Source: an uncultured Clostridia bacterium
GTDB taxonomy: Bacteria > Bacillota_I > Bacilli_A > RF39 > UBA660
Assembly (NCBI GenBank): GCA_947168405.1
Contig: CAMVLU010000006.1
Span: forward strand, 1 to 35,441
Direction: 5' to 3'
DNA: 35,441 nt
Below are positions 7,493 to 15,995 of the stretch, piece by piece (the first letter of the stretch is position 1; each line of letters starts with the position of its first letter). Made by a program: the position numbers and the translations under genes. The notes beneath the pieces were generated by a model that was not told where the DNA came from, did not search any database, and saw only the letters and a program-made list of their open reading frames with translations.

Positions 7493-8971
7493 TTACTTGT
7501 TTAAATCATCTATTGTAATCTTACTTGTATGAGGAACAGGTGTCCATCCAACTTTTTTAAATACAGCAATATAAGTTGTATATCTTCCAACAATATCAAA
7601 GATAGGCCATACTAAACTATAAATAAATATTTTAGAAATAGGCATTTTCTTTATTCTTTTTCTTTCTAAAAATAAAATATACCAAGGAACAATAATACTT
7701 TCTATATAAGCACCCATTCTATAGAAAAGTCTTGCCCATACTCCTAGTAAAAATACTTGCCATAAAGCAGATGTTCCACTTGAAATATTAATTTTAAATG
7801 AGAAGAAATGTCTAAGTATTTGAGCTAGTAATGTTCCACCTGAGAAAAATTCTACACTTTCTATTCCCATTGAATAACAATAACATGATTTTAATATTAA
7901 AACTACTAATATCCATCTAAATAAATTAATTACATTTGTTGGTAATAAATGCATAAAAGTATCAAACATAATGAAGCGATCTTTAATACCAACCATTACT
8001 CTCCAAAATAAATTTTCTTCTTTTTCTTGTTTACTCCATTTAACTTTAGCATATTTCTTTCCTAAAATAATATTTCTAAATAATTTAAAACCAGATTCTT
8101 TAAAATTAATAAGTAATCCTTTAGACCATCTTAATTTTTGATTATAAGCAACTTTGGCTTTAGGAGTTTGTTCATCATAGAATTCAGCTGCATCTTGATA
8201 AGAAATACGATATCCTTGAGCAACGGCATCTGCTGTTAATCCTCTATCTTCAGTTAAAGATACATAATGCCATCCATCTTTTACCACTTCACTTGAAAAT
8301 AAATAACCAGTTCCTTGTATATTAGTTGCAAGTCTTAAAAAAGATCTAGCTCTGTGATATTGTCTAATGCTTCGAAGCCAATGAACTGCAAAACTCATTG
8401 TTATCCAGTTCTCATCTATATTTTTTATATTACGATAAGATGTAATTATTTTTTCTCCTGAATCAAATGCATCATTCATTTTAGAAATATAATCTTTTTT
8501 TAATAAATTATCTGCATCAAAAACAAAAAATCCTTCAAAACTATCTCTTTTATAATCTTCTTCTATTTTATCAAATAAATATTCTAAAGCATATCCTTTT
8601 GTTTTATGAACATCATCAAATCTTTCATAACAGATACATCCTTTTTTTCTAGCAATTTTCGCTGTATTATCCGTACAATTATCAGCTACAACAAAGATAG
8701 TTAATAAATCTTTAGGATAATCTTGTTTATTTATACTGTCTATTAAATTACCAATTACCGTTTCTTCATTTCTAGCTGCAATTACTATTCCATATTTATG
8801 TTGTTTTTTAGCTTTTTTAAACTTTCTTGTAAAAAACAATCCTATTATTAAATAAAAAATACGATAAGTAACTAAAGCTGGTAATAATTTACCAATAAAA
8901 TTATTTATAACATTAAAAATAGGATATAAACTACCTAAAAATCTTATTATAGAATCAAATACATTTTCCAT
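7493..8971 (-). CDS. Membrane family 2 glycosyltransferase (processive type)
   Basis: A 492-aa membrane glycosyltransferase of the cellulose/hyaluronan synthase-like GT2 group, expected to add sugars from nucleotide donors to a growing polymer or lipid acceptor. One membrane helix lies near residues 30-50. The GT-A domain follows: GIVIAARNEETVIG, VVADNCTDNT, a metal-binding DAD in FVFDADNLL, TEDRGL with the catalytic Asp, and QKLRW, the Q-x-x-R-W motif of processive members. Three or four more membrane segments fill the C-terminal 170 residues. The polymer cannot be named. The LysM lipoprotein downstream suggests a wall-related role. A TATAAT at 8995-9000 is the probable -10. Confidence 0.88.
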   Translation of the reverse strand: MENVFDSIIRFLGSLYPIFNVINNFIGKLLPALVTYRIFYLIIGLFFTRKFKKAKKQHKYGIVIAARNEETVIGNLIDSINKQDYPKDLLTIFVVADNCTDNTAKIARKKGCICYERFDDVHKTKGYALEYLFDKIEEDYKRDSFEGFFVFDADNLLKKDYISKMNDAFDSGEKIITSYRNIKNIDENWITMSFAVHWLRSIRQYHRARSFLRLATNIQGTGYLFSSEVVKDGWHYVSLTEDRGLTADAVAQGYRISYQDAAEFYDEQTPKAKVAYNQKLRWSKGLLINFKESGFKLFRNIILGKKYAKVKWSKQEKEENLFWRVMVGIKDRFIMFDTFMHLLPTNVINLFRWILVVLILKSCYCYSMGIESVEFFSGGTLLAQILRHFFSFKINISSGTSALWQVFLLGVWARLFYRMGAYIESIIVPWYILFLERKRIKKMPISKIFIYSLVWPIFDIVGRYTTYIAVFKKVGWTPVPHTSKITIDDLNK

Positions 8972-8994
8972 AAGACCTCACTTCTATCATAGAA

Positions 8995-9000
8995 ATTATA
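8995..9000 (-). promoter_or_regulatory. Probable -10 of the glycosyltransferase gene
   Basis: TATAAT on the minus strand about 24 bases before the start. No convincing -35 at the right distance; the expected place is occupied by the upstream terminator T-run. Confidence 0.4.
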
Positions 9001-9009
9001 ACATAATGA

Positions 9010-9036
9010 AAATAAAAAGAAAAGTCTAAACTTTTC
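9010..9036 (-). terminator. Intrinsic terminator of the 92-aa gene
   Basis: Minus-strand stem GAAAAGT/ACTTTTC with a four-base loop, then a T-rich stretch. It begins directly after the stop codon. Confidence 0.8.
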
Positions 9037-9315
9037 CTATCTAATTTTAATATTTTTAACTTGTAACTTCTCTTCTAATTTAGAAATTATTTGTAATATA
9101 TTATTATAATATTTATAATATTCTCTTCTTTCTTCTTGAGTATTTATTTCAACAGTTGCTTCTTTTAATACATTTGCAAAAGAAAGTGCTCCTTGATTAT
9201 CTTCCATTTTTAATAAATTATCTAATATACTAAAACATTTCATAAAATATTCTAATGAAACAATTTTATGTCTAAGTTCATTTTTTATGTGACATATTCC
9301 TAAATAAATATTCAT
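9037..9315 (-). CDS. Small helical hypothetical protein (92 aa)
   Basis: Unrecognised. It begins MNIYLGICHIKNELRHK and continues as amphipathic helix with no membrane span. The start is the ATG behind GAGGGGGAT, 33 bases inside the ORF-track start. It is a single-gene transcript: a near-consensus promoter sits between the ftsH stop and this gene, and a terminator follows its own stop. Such a strong private promoter for a 92-aa protein suggests an abundant or regulated product. No family name can be given. Confidence 0.7.
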   Translation of the reverse strand: MNIYLGICHIKNELRHKIVSLEYFMKCFSILDNLLKMEDNQGALSFANVLKEATVEINTQEERREYYKYYNNILQIISKLEEKLQVKNIKIR

Positions 9316-9338
9316 ATTATCCCCCTCATTTCTCACGT

Positions 9339-9367
9339 ATTTTATCATAAAAGTATAATATTGTCAA
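9339..9367 (-). promoter_or_regulatory. Strong SigA-type promoter downstream of ftsH
   Basis: Consensus TTGACA, 17-base spacer ending TGA, then TAAAAT, so it also has a TGn extension. It drives the 92-aa gene. Confidence 0.8.
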
Positions 9368-9378
9368 AAAAAGAAAGA

Positions 9379-11370
9379 TTATTCATCTTCCTTTTCTACT
9401 TCTACATCATTTGCTTCAAGTAATCTAATTAAATCATCTTTAGATAACTTTGAATATCCTTTAATTTCTTTTTCTTTAGCTAAATCTTTTAATTCATCTA
9501 AAGTCATATCTTCAAATTTACTACCTTCTTCTTCAGGAGGTAATTTTTTATTTTCAACTAAATAATCTATTTGTTCTTTAGTTAATGTTTCTCTTTCAAG
9601 TAATGCTTCTGCTATTAATTTAACTAAATCTGAATTTTCTTTAAGAATCTTAGTTGCTTGTTTATAACATTCTCCAACAATTTTACGCATTTCTTCATCT
9701 ATTTCATGTGCAACTATATCAGAGAAATTTCTACTCTTATTATAATCACGTCCAATGAAAACACTTTCTGATTGTTGTTCAAGTTGAACTGGTCCTAAGT
9801 CACTCATACCATATTCAGTAACCATAGCTCTTGCTATCTTAGTTGCCTTTTCAAAGTCATTGTGAGCTCCAGTTGTAATTTCTCCAAAGTTTAATTCTTC
9901 AGATACACGTCCACCTAGTAAACCTGTAATTTGTTCTAATAATTCACGTTTAGTAGCTGTATATTTTTCTTCTTTAGGTACCATCATATTATATCCACCA
10001 GCATAACTTCTTGGAATAATAGTTACCTTTTGAACAATATTAGCTGAGCTTAATTTAATTCCAAGAACAGCATGTCCTGCTTCATGGAAAGCAACAAGTC
10101 TTTTTTCTTCATCTGTATATTTTTTACTCTTTTTAGCAGGTCCCATCATAACGCGATCAGTTGCTTCATCAACTTCACTCATTGTAATATGATCTTTATT
10201 TCTTCTAACAGCAAGTAAAGCTGCTTCATTTAATAAGTTTTCAAGATCAGCACCACTAAATCCTGGAGTACGACGAGCTAAATTATTTAAAGTAACATTT
10301 TTATCTAATATTTTATTTCTAGCATGAACAGCAAGTATTTCTTCTCTTGCTTTAATATCTGGTAAGTTAACTGTAACTTGTCTGTCAAATCTTCCTGGTC
10401 TTAGTAACGCAGGATCTAATACATCAGCACGGTTTGTAGCAGCAATAATAATTATTCCTTCATTTGCCCCAAATCCATCCATTTCAGTTAATAATTGGTT
10501 TAATGTTTGTTCACGTTCATCATGTCCTCCACCAAGTCCAGTTCCTCTTTGACGTCCAACTGCATCTATTTCATCAATAAAAATTAAACAAGGTGCATTA
10601 TGTTTAGCTTGACGGAACATATCACGAACACGACTAGCACCAACACCAACAAATAATTCAACGAAATCTGATCCACTTATATAATAGAAAGGAACATTAG
10701 CTTCTCCAGCAACAGCTCTTGCAAGTAAAGTTTTACCAGTTCCAGGAGGACCAACAAGTAATACTCCCTTAGGAATTCTAGCACCTAATTTAGTAAACTT
10801 CTTAGGATTTTTTAAGAAATCAATTAATTCTTTTAATTCTTCTTTTTCTTCTTTTAATCCAGCAACATCATCAAATGTAACTTTCTTTTGACTATCATCA
10901 AGTTTTGCTCTACTCTTTCCAAAATCAAATGATTTATTATTTCCACCTATTTGTCTACTTAAAATATAGAACATAAATCCACCAACTAAAATAATAGGTA
11001 AAAAGTTAACAAGTATTACAAGAAGTGGACTTCCATTAGGATCTCCCTCAGCATTAATCTTAAATTCATATTTTTCATTTGCACTTGTAATTTGTTTCAT
11101 TACTTCATCACTTAATGGAGCAGTAGTTTGAAATTTTTCATTTGATTTATAATCTTTTAATTTACCACTTATATTATAAATTCCTCCATCAATACTAGGT
11201 AAAATTGTTAATTCTTCTACTTGATTATTATTAAGTGCACCTAAAAATTTATCATAAGTTAACACATTTACTTTTAAATTTAATACATTAAAAAAGTAAA
11301 TAATTAATAACATTACAACAATTAAAGCTGCATATGGTAATATACCTTTTCTTATTTCTTTTTTATTCAT
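9379..11370 (-). CDS. ftsH: ATP-dependent zinc metalloprotease FtsH with a C-terminal SAP/Rho_N-like tail
   Basis: Membrane-anchored AAA+ protease that extracts and degrades membrane and short-lived regulatory proteins as a hexamer. Residues about 10-30 and 115-137 are the two membrane helices around the extracytoplasmic FtsH domain. The AAA module has Walker A GPPGTGKT, Walker B LIFIDEID and the arginine-finger region RPGRFDRQV. The zinc site is HEAGH, with a downstream acidic ligand. At 663 aa it is normal in length, but the last 45 residues are less usual: [20 protein letters not shown] and [11 protein letters not shown] resemble a SAP, HeH or Rho_N helix-extended-helix fold, which in other proteins binds nucleic acid. 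The start is behind GAGGAGG, 10 bases after tilS, as in B. subtilis. Confidence 0.97.
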   Translation of the reverse strand: MNKKEIRKGILPYAALIVVMLLIIYFFNVLNLKVNVLTYDKFLGALNNNQVEELTILPSIDGGIYNISGKLKDYKSNEKFQTTAPLSDEVMKQITSANEKYEFKINAEGDPNGSPLLVILVNFLPIILVGGFMFYILSRQIGGNNKSFDFGKSRAKLDDSQKKVTFDDVAGLKEEKEELKELIDFLKNPKKFTKLGARIPKGVLLVGPPGTGKTLLARAVAGEANVPFYYISGSDFVELFVGVGASRVRDMFRQAKHNAPCLIFIDEIDAVGRQRGTGLGGGHDEREQTLNQLLTEMDGFGANEGIIIIAATNRADVLDPALLRPGRFDRQVTVNLPDIKAREEILAVHARNKILDKNVTLNNLARRTPGFSGADLENLLNEAALLAVRRNKDHITMSEVDEATDRVMMGPAKKSKKYTDEEKRLVAFHEAGHAVLGIKLSSANIVQKVTIIPRSYAGGYNMMVPKEEKYTATKRELLEQITGLLGGRVSEELNFGEITTGAHNDFEKATKIARAMVTEYGMSDLGPVQLEQQSESVFIGRDYNKSRNFSDIVAHEIDEEMRKIVGECYKQATKILKENSDLVKLIAEALLERETLTKEQIDYLVENKKLPPEEEGSKFEDMTLDELKDLAKEKEIKGYSKLSKDDLIRLLEANDVEVEKEDE

Positions 11371-11380
11371 AAATTCCTCC

Positions 11381-12697
11381 TCACAAACATTTAATTATTA
11401 TATCACACTTTTCATGATTTTTACTATCATATTTTGATTTTTTTAATTTAGGTATCCAAATTATTTTATCTTTACTATCTACAACAACAGGATAACTATA
11501 TCTATCAACTCTATTTATTTTACAATCAATAAAAACATCACTCACAAGTCTTTTACCATTAGTCCCTTTTAATTCAATATAATCACCATTTCTTTTATTT
11601 CTAACATATAAAGGTAAAGATATATCTTTACTTTCTAAGTGAATCGTATCATTTCCATTTTCTTCATTAGTAATATTTATAAATTTCATTCCATTAGGAA
11701 TAACTAATCCATCTTTTAATTCTAATTTATAATTTGAATTACTATCTTTATTTTTAAATTCTAAATAATTATAATTTATTATTAATATATTACCATCTGG
11801 TAAACATATTTCACTTCCAGATTCATTATTATTTATTAATTTAATAATAGAATCTATATGTTTATCATTTAACTCTGTTATATTTAATAAATTATCTTTT
11901 AATATTTTTTCAATTACTAATTTTTCTATAAATATATCATATTTTAATAATTCTAAAATATTTAATTTATTATCAACCCAAACTTTATTATATACATTAT
12001 TAACTTCTTTTTCAATATAATTATTTGATTCTTCAAGTAATTTACTAAATTTTAAAAACTTTAAATGAACATCCTTATTTTCTTCTTTAAGAAAAGGTAA
12101 TATTTCCATTCTATATCTATTTCTCGTATATTTACTAGAATAATTACTTTTATCTATATAATAAGGAATATTATTATTATCATTATAATCTTGAATTTCA
12201 CTTTTAGTCATATATAGAAGTGGTCTTACAATCTTATAATTATCTTTATTACTAATTAAAGAAATACCAGAATATCCTTTAAAAGTAGATCCTCTTGTTA
12301 ATCTCATTAATATAGTTTCTATTAAATCATCTCCATGATGTGCTGTCATTAAATAATTAGCATTATATTTATTAATTAATTCTTCATAAAATTTATAACG
12401 AAATTCTCTAGCATATGCATGAAAGTTTTCTTTATTATATTCTTCTATTCTTTTACATTCAAATATTATATTGTGTACCTTACAATAATCTTTTAAAAAC
12501 TTTTCTTCTTCTTCACTTTCAATTCTAACTTTATGATTAATATGAGCAACTATAATATCAAATAATAATTCTTTTTGAAGTTCTAAAAGAATATATAATA
12601 AAAACATCGAATCAGGTCCAGCACTGACTCCTATTACTACTTTATCAGATTTATTTAATTTAATTTCTTCTTTTAAAAATTTTAAAACTAAATCCAT
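11381..12697 (-). CDS. tilS: tRNA(Ile)-lysidine synthetase
   Basis: TilS attaches lysine to C34 of the CAU-anticodon tRNA(Ile), using ATP, so that it reads AUA; this is essential in an AT-rich genome full of AUA codons. The N-terminal PP-loop reads VIGVSAGPDSMF; the family consensus is SGGxDS, so an Ala replaces the second Gly. MTAHHGDDLIETILMRL is the conserved HHxDD helix. The C-terminal tRNA-binding domain includes VRNKRNGDYIELKG, about 80 residues from the end. At 438 aa it is normal. The start is the ATG behind AAGGTG, nine bases inside the ORF-track GTG. It shares a promoter and operon with ftsH. Confidence 0.93.
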   Translation of the reverse strand: MDLVLKFLKEEIKLNKSDKVVIGVSAGPDSMFLLYILLELQKELLFDIIVAHINHKVRIESEEEEKFLKDYCKVHNIIFECKRIEEYNKENFHAYAREFRYKFYEELINKYNANYLMTAHHGDDLIETILMRLTRGSTFKGYSGISLISNKDNYKIVRPLLYMTKSEIQDYNDNNNIPYYIDKSNYSSKYTRNRYRMEILPFLKEENKDVHLKFLKFSKLLEESNNYIEKEVNNVYNKVWVDNKLNILELLKYDIFIEKLVIEKILKDNLLNITELNDKHIDSIIKLINNNESGSEICLPDGNILIINYNYLEFKNKDSNSNYKLELKDGLVIPNGMKFINITNEENGNDTIHLESKDISLPLYVRNKRNGDYIELKGTNGKRLVSDVFIDCKINRVDRYSYPVVVDSKDKIIWIPKLKKSKYDSKNHEKCDIIIKCL

Positions 12698-12716
12698 TTC
12701 TTTCACCTTTTAGAGT

Positions 12717-12745
12717 ATTTTACTAAACTTTAATAAAATTATCAA
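12717..12745 (-). promoter_or_regulatory. SigA-type promoter of tilS-ftsH
   Basis: TTGATA, 17-base spacer, TAAAAT on the minus strand, 20 bases before the tilS start. Confidence 0.7.
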
Positions 12746-12776
12746 TATATTTAAAAAAAATATTTAATAATAGATA

Positions 12777-13079
12777 TTATTTTTCATCTTCAGGAATTCT
12801 TAAAATTAACTCTCCATCTTTTGAATAAAAATATTTTTCTCTAGCATATCTTGCTAAATATTCAGGATCTTCTAATTTATTAACATCATTTTCTAATTCT
12901 TTTTCTTTTTCTTGTAAAGCAATTAATTGATTTTCTAACTCTCTCTTTTCTTTATATTTATCTACTATATCAAAGAATACTCTTCCAAGAGTAATAACAA
13001 TAAAAATAATTAAAGCAATACTAATTAAACCAAAAGTAGCAATACGTCTTGCTTTTTTCTTTACTTTTCTTTTAGCCAT
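12777..13079 (-). CDS. divIC: Septum formation initiator, DivIC/FtsB family
   Basis: A 100-aa bitopic division protein that works with FtsL and DivIB/FtsQ at the septum. A basic cytoplasmic N-terminus (MAKRKVKKKARR) precedes one membrane helix (about 14-34) and a leucine-zipper-like extracellular coiled coil, RELENQLIALQEKEKELEND. The conserved C-terminal block EDPEYLARYAREKYFYSKDG is the hallmark of the family. The start is the ATG with AGGAAGTG before it; the ORF-track start adds 17 implausible residues. It lies downstream of yabP and yabQ, as in B. subtilis, where divIC sits in the same cluster. Confidence 0.93.
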   Translation of the reverse strand: MAKRKVKKKARRIATFGLISIALIIFIVITLGRVFFDIVDKYKEKRELENQLIALQEKEKELENDVNKLEDPEYLARYAREKYFYSKDGELILRIPEDEK

Positions 13080-13143
13080 TTTATCACTTCCTAGCATATT
13101 AATCATATCAAATAATTTATAATATTGCAAGTTTGTTAAACCA

Positions 13144-13419
13144 TCAACCTATTCTAATTTTAATAAATAACTTATTATATAAATAAAAACTAATAATAAA
13201 TATTAATAATAAATAAATATGTAGAATTCCCCCATTTAAATTATAAATAAAGTAATAATAAATAGAACTAAATGTTATAAAAAAGAATAAATTAACAATA
13301 ATTTTAAAAATTAATTTTTTATTATATAAAAAACTATATAAAATATTATAAAAAAAAGAAAAAACTATACCAAATAAAAATGTAAAAAAAATAACTTTAA
13401 TTTGTTCTATTAAATTCAT
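13144..13419 (-). CDS. yabQ: YabQ-like spore cortex membrane protein
   Basis: A 91-aa membrane protein with three hydrophobic segments. The start, MNLIEQIKVIFFTFLFGIV, and the position between yabP and divIC match YabQ, a forespore-envelope protein needed for cortex formation in B. subtilis. Sequence alone gives weak support because the protein is short and hydrophobic. The B. subtilis protein has an extra cytoplasmic tail, so this is a reduced form. Its ATG overlaps the yabP stop by 4 bases (ATGA), showing tight coupling. The synteny makes the call fairly safe. Confidence 0.8.
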   Translation of the reverse strand: MNLIEQIKVIFFTFLFGIVFSFFYNILYSFLYNKKLIFKIIVNLFFFITFSSIYYYFIYNLNGGILHIYLLLIFIISFYLYNKLFIKIRIG

Positions 13420-13709
13420 TTAAATAACCTACTTATAATAGAATTATCTTTATCTTTTTTATTAGTTTTATCATCAACATAATTAATACTATTTACATAT
13501 CCTTTAATAGTTACAACACCTTCTCTAGTATCTAATTTTAACATTTCAAGTCCTTCTCCTTTTAAAACAATATAACCCATGACTGATTCTATTAAAAATT
13601 CTTCCGCATCAAAACTATCTACTTTTTTAACACCACTTACACTTAAATTTTTACGATCAATTAAATTTAATACATGATTATAATCTCTTATCTCCTTTTC
13701 TTTATCCAT
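13416..13709 (-). CDS. yabP: Spore coat/cortex assembly protein YabP
   Basis: A 97-aa soluble protein of the YabP/YqfC family. In sporulating Bacilli it is made in the mother cell and is needed for cortex and coat assembly. Recognisable segments are HVLNLIDRKNLSVSGVKKVD, FDAEEFLIESVMGYIVLKGE and LDTREGVVTIKGYV; together they make the family's beta-rich domain. It starts behind GGGGGAG and lies downstream of the spoVG terminator. The short AT-rich gap has no clear SigA promoter, so a sporulation sigma factor may be used. It overlaps yabQ by 4 bases. Confidence 0.92.
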   Translation of the reverse strand: MDKEKEIRDYNHVLNLIDRKNLSVSGVKKVDSFDAEEFLIESVMGYIVLKGEGLEMLKLDTREGVVTIKGYVNSINYVDDKTNKKDKDNSIISRLFK

Positions 13710-13737
13710 AACTCCCCCAATTAAATATATGAATAAA

Positions 13738-13764
13738 TATAAAAAAAAAGACCAATAGGTCTTT
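13738..13764 (-). terminator. Intrinsic terminator of spoVG
   Basis: Minus-strand stem AAAGACC/GGTCTTT with a four-base loop, then nine T. Almost identical in sequence to the terminator at 15059-15082. Confidence 0.88.
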
Positions 13765-13766
13765 AA

Positions 13767-14057
13767 TTATTCTTCTTCAGATTCAGTTTCAACAGGTTCT
13801 TCTGTTGGAGCTTTTTCATAAGCTTCTAATATAGCATCCTCGAACATCTTTCTTGTTTCACGATTAATTGGATGAGCTATATCCTTATGTCCTCCTGGAA
13901 CTTTCTTGCTTGGCATAGCAATAAATAATCCATTATCTCCGTCAATAATACGGATATCACGTACAACAAAGCATTCATCTAATTGAACAGTTGCACGTCC
14001 TTTCATTCTTGACCCTTCTTTTTCGAAACGTCTTACATCTACTGATGTTATTTTCAT
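13767..14057 (-). CDS. spoVG: Regulatory protein SpoVG
   Basis: A 96-aa SpoVG-family protein that binds RNA and DNA; in Bacillota it affects septation during sporulation, the cell envelope and other pathways. The match is strong throughout: MKITSVDVRRFEKEGSRMKG, the VQLDECFVVRDIRIIDG strand pair, and FIAMPSKKVPGGHKDIAHPI, followed by the acidic C-terminal tail. It has its own promoter with TTGCTT, 17 bases, TATTAT, and its own terminator. In B. subtilis the promoter is SigH-dependent; here the -10/-35 can be read as SigA. Ribosome site AAAAGGAGG. It heads the yabP-yabQ-divIC cluster. Confidence 0.96.
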   Translation of the reverse strand: MKITSVDVRRFEKEGSRMKGRATVQLDECFVVRDIRIIDGDNGLFIAMPSKKVPGGHKDIAHPINRETRKMFEDAILEAYEKAPTEEPVETESEEE

Positions 14058-14092
14058 TTGTATCCTCCTTTTGAACTAGCTGTTCTAAATAC

Positions 14093-14121
14093 ATAATATA
14101 CTATTATGAAAAAAAAAGCAA
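14093..14121 (-). promoter_or_regulatory. spoVG promoter
   Basis: TTGCTT, 17-base spacer, TATTAT on the minus strand, with a leader of about 30 bases before the start codon. Confidence 0.55.
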
Positions 14122-14140
14122 TCTTTTTTTACAAAATTTG

Positions 14141-14175
14141 TAAAAAAAAAGAAAAGACTTAGAAATTCTAAGCCT
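14141..14175 (-). terminator. Intrinsic terminator of TasA-like gene 1
   Basis: Minus-strand nine-pair stem AGGCTTAGA/TCTAAGTCT (one G-U pair) with a three-base loop, followed by TTTTC and nine T. Confidence 0.85.
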
Positions 14176-14181
14176 AATTAA

Positions 14182-14895
14182 CTAATTATGTGCTTCTGCT
14201 GTTACATCTACTCTTAAAGAATAGAACATGTTAGAAAAATCAGCAGGACTATAAACAGTTTGTGTACCATCACGATTTGTAGTAGTATTAGCAATTGTTA
14301 CAACTGAATCTGGTATCCACATACGAAGTTCGAAGTTATGAGTTACATCCGCTGAACCAGTTATTCTACCTGTTGCAATAGTTACACCAGCAGTTGATGC
14401 ATCATTATTTTTACCACTTCCTACTAAAGCGCCAGTAGTAAAATTACTGGTTACGCCAGAAGGTAATGGATCTTTATGAGAACCAGTCAACATAATTTTA
14501 ATTTCATTATCATAGAAACGATTAGTTTCTGCATAGGATGCAGCAGTCTTGCCTGCTTCTACAGTAGGAAGTTTTCCTTTATACGCTTTTACAGTGTAAT
14601 CAATTCCTTTTCCAGAACCATCATGTCCTGATACAGCAAAATCAAGTACAGCATTATCTGTTCCTGTTGCAGTTAAACTTTTTCCAGTTTCATCACTAAC
14701 TGGAAATTGATTTGTTAGCTTAATAGCTGTTCCTTCAGTATAATGGAATATAATTGAACCAGTAGTTAACTCATTATTTGTTTCTCCATTTCTAGAATAA
14801 GTAAAGAATGCAAATGATACTCCTACTACTGCAATAACCAAAACAGCAATTCCTAAAACTGATAATAAAACTTGCTTTGATGAATTTCCATTCAT
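14182..14895 (-). CDS. TasA/CalY-like secreted matrix protein, copy 1
   Basis: A 237-aa exported protein. Residues about 8-30 are a hydrophobic signal segment (LLSVLGIAVLVIAVVGVSFA) followed by FFTYSRNGETNNELTTGSI, the usual opening of TasA and camelysin type proteins. These form fibres of the biofilm matrix and are processed by the dedicated signal peptidase SipW. The rest is a Thr/Gly/Asn-rich beta-sandwich with a late FELRMWIPDSV strand. No sipW is in the window, so processing must rely on an unlinked enzyme. It is paralogous to the next gene; the N-terminal 45 residues are nearly the same and the bodies diverge. The gene has its own promoter and terminator and a noticeably less AT-rich sequence than its neighbours. 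Whether it forms fibres is inference. Confidence 0.8.
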   Translation of the reverse strand: MNGNSSKQVLLSVLGIAVLVIAVVGVSFAFFTYSRNGETNNELTTGSIIFHYTEGTAIKLTNQFPVSDETGKSLTATGTDNAVLDFAVSGHDGSGKGIDYTVKAYKGKLPTVEAGKTAASYAETNRFYDNEIKIMLTGSHKDPLPSGVTSNFTTGALVGSGKNNDASTAGVTIATGRITGSADVTHNFELRMWIPDSVVTIANTTTNRDGTQTVYSPADFSNMFYSLRVDVTAEAHN

Positions 14896-14919
14896 ATTTT
14901 AATCCTCCTTACAATAAAG

Positions 14920-14948
14920 ATAATATCATATAAAAATCATTTTTACAA
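14920..14948 (-). promoter_or_regulatory. Promoter of TasA-like gene 1
   Basis: TTGTAA, 17-base spacer, TATTAT on the minus strand, then AAGGAGG before the start. Confidence 0.6.
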
Positions 14949-15058
14949 TATTTTTTTTCATTTTTTTTTAAATTGTTAAATAAAATTTGATGTTCATTGT
15001 TTTTTATCAGTAAGAAGTTGGTATTTAATTCAACATTTTTTTAAAAGTTGTAATTAAC

Positions 15059-15082
15059 AAAAAAAAGACCAAAAGGTCTTTA
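15059..15082 (-). terminator. Intrinsic terminator of TasA-like gene 2
   Basis: Minus-strand stem AAAGACC/GGTCTTT with loop TTTT, then eight T. Confidence 0.88.
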
Positions 15083-15095
15083 ATTATATACTTTA

Positions 15096-15893
15096 TTATG
15101 GTTGTTGTGTTACAGTATCGTCAGCTTCAACATTTACTTTAACTGAATAATATAAGTTAGTGTAAACTGTACGATCATCATTTGCTTGACCAAAAGGCAT
15201 CTTAGTTAAATCTCTTGGACTTGCATTTTCAACATCATTAGCAGGTTTTTCTGGCCATTCTTGAGCATCATATGCTTTAGCACGGTAAGTTTTAGAATAA
15301 TCTGTATCTGAAATAGTTACAGTATTATTAACCCACATAGTTAAAGTATAGTCATGTTGTTGAGCATCTCCAGTATTTGAAATTGTACCATGAGCAATTT
15401 GAATACCTTTAGGATTTGTTGAAGTATTAGCAATATTAGTTAAAGGTCCGGCTGTTTGATATGGAATTTCAACAAAACCATTAGTTGAAGAAGTTACTGT
15501 TTCATTATTTACTTCTTCACTATGAGCAGCAACAGTAGCTTTAATACTAATTTCACTATCAGCAAATCTAGTTTTTTCGTCATCATTTGCACCACGAACA
15601 ACATATACCTTGTAACTAATTGGATTTGCTGTTGTAGGTACAGTTCCTTTTACATCAAATTTGAATTTAGCATTATTTGCTCCTGCTGTATCTGTTTGAG
15701 GAAATTGATTTGTTAAATTTAATGCTGATTCTGTATCTTCCTCATATTCAAATACAATACTACCAGTTGTAATAACGTTATTCTTAGTGCCTGTTCTTGA
15801 ATAAGTAAAGAACGCAAATGAAACTCCTACCACAGCTATTACTAAAATAGCAATTCCTACAATCGATAAAATTGTTTGTTTTGAATTATTCAT
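15096..15893 (-). CDS. TasA/CalY-like secreted matrix protein, copy 2
   Basis: A 265-aa paralogue of the previous gene. The signal region ILSIVGIAILVIAVVGVSFA and the FFTYSRTGTKNNVITTGSI opening match copy 1 closely. LTNQFPQTDTAG and a late YTLTMWVNNTVTI strand align with LTNQFPVSDETG and FELRMWIPDSV of copy 1. The body is beta-rich and acidic, as expected for an extracellular fibre or accessory subunit. The two genes are about 200 bases apart with separate promoters and terminators, so their ratio can be set independently, as for major and minor fibre subunits; that is inference. This promoter (TTGTCA, 17 bases, TATATT) has a nine-A tract directly after the -35. Confidence 0.8.
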   Translation of the reverse strand: MNNSKQTILSIVGIAILVIAVVGVSFAFFTYSRTGTKNNVITTGSIVFEYEEDTESALNLTNQFPQTDTAGANNAKFKFDVKGTVPTTANPISYKVYVVRGANDDEKTRFADSEISIKATVAAHSEEVNNETVTSSTNGFVEIPYQTAGPLTNIANTSTNPKGIQIAHGTISNTGDAQQHDYTLTMWVNNTVTISDTDYSKTYRAKAYDAQEWPEKPANDVENASPRDLTKMPFGQANDDRTVYTNLYYSVKVNVEADDTVTQQP

Positions 15894-15918
15894 CTTTCTT
15901 TATCCTCCTTATGATAAA

Positions 15919-15947
15919 AATATAACACATAATTTTTTTTTTGACAA
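15919..15947 (-). promoter_or_regulatory. Promoter of TasA-like gene 2
   Basis: TTGTCA, 17-base spacer that opens with nine A, then TATATT on the minus strand. Confidence 0.65.
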
Positions 15948-15957
15948 TATCTTTTTT

Positions 15958-15995
15958 TAAAAAAAATAAAAAATTGACAACTTGACTGTCAATTT
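15958..15995 (-). terminator. Intrinsic terminator of the 164-aa membrane gene
   Basis: Minus-strand perfect nine-pair stem AAATTGACA/TGTCAATTT, loop of seven, then a T-rich run. The TGA stop codon of the gene lies inside the stem. Confidence 0.8.

Noticed and set aside
14073-14085. LexA-like operator GAACTAGCTGTTC in the spoVG leader
   Set aside because: The GAAC/GTTC arms are five bases apart instead of the four in the Bacillota LexA box, and outer bases do not match.
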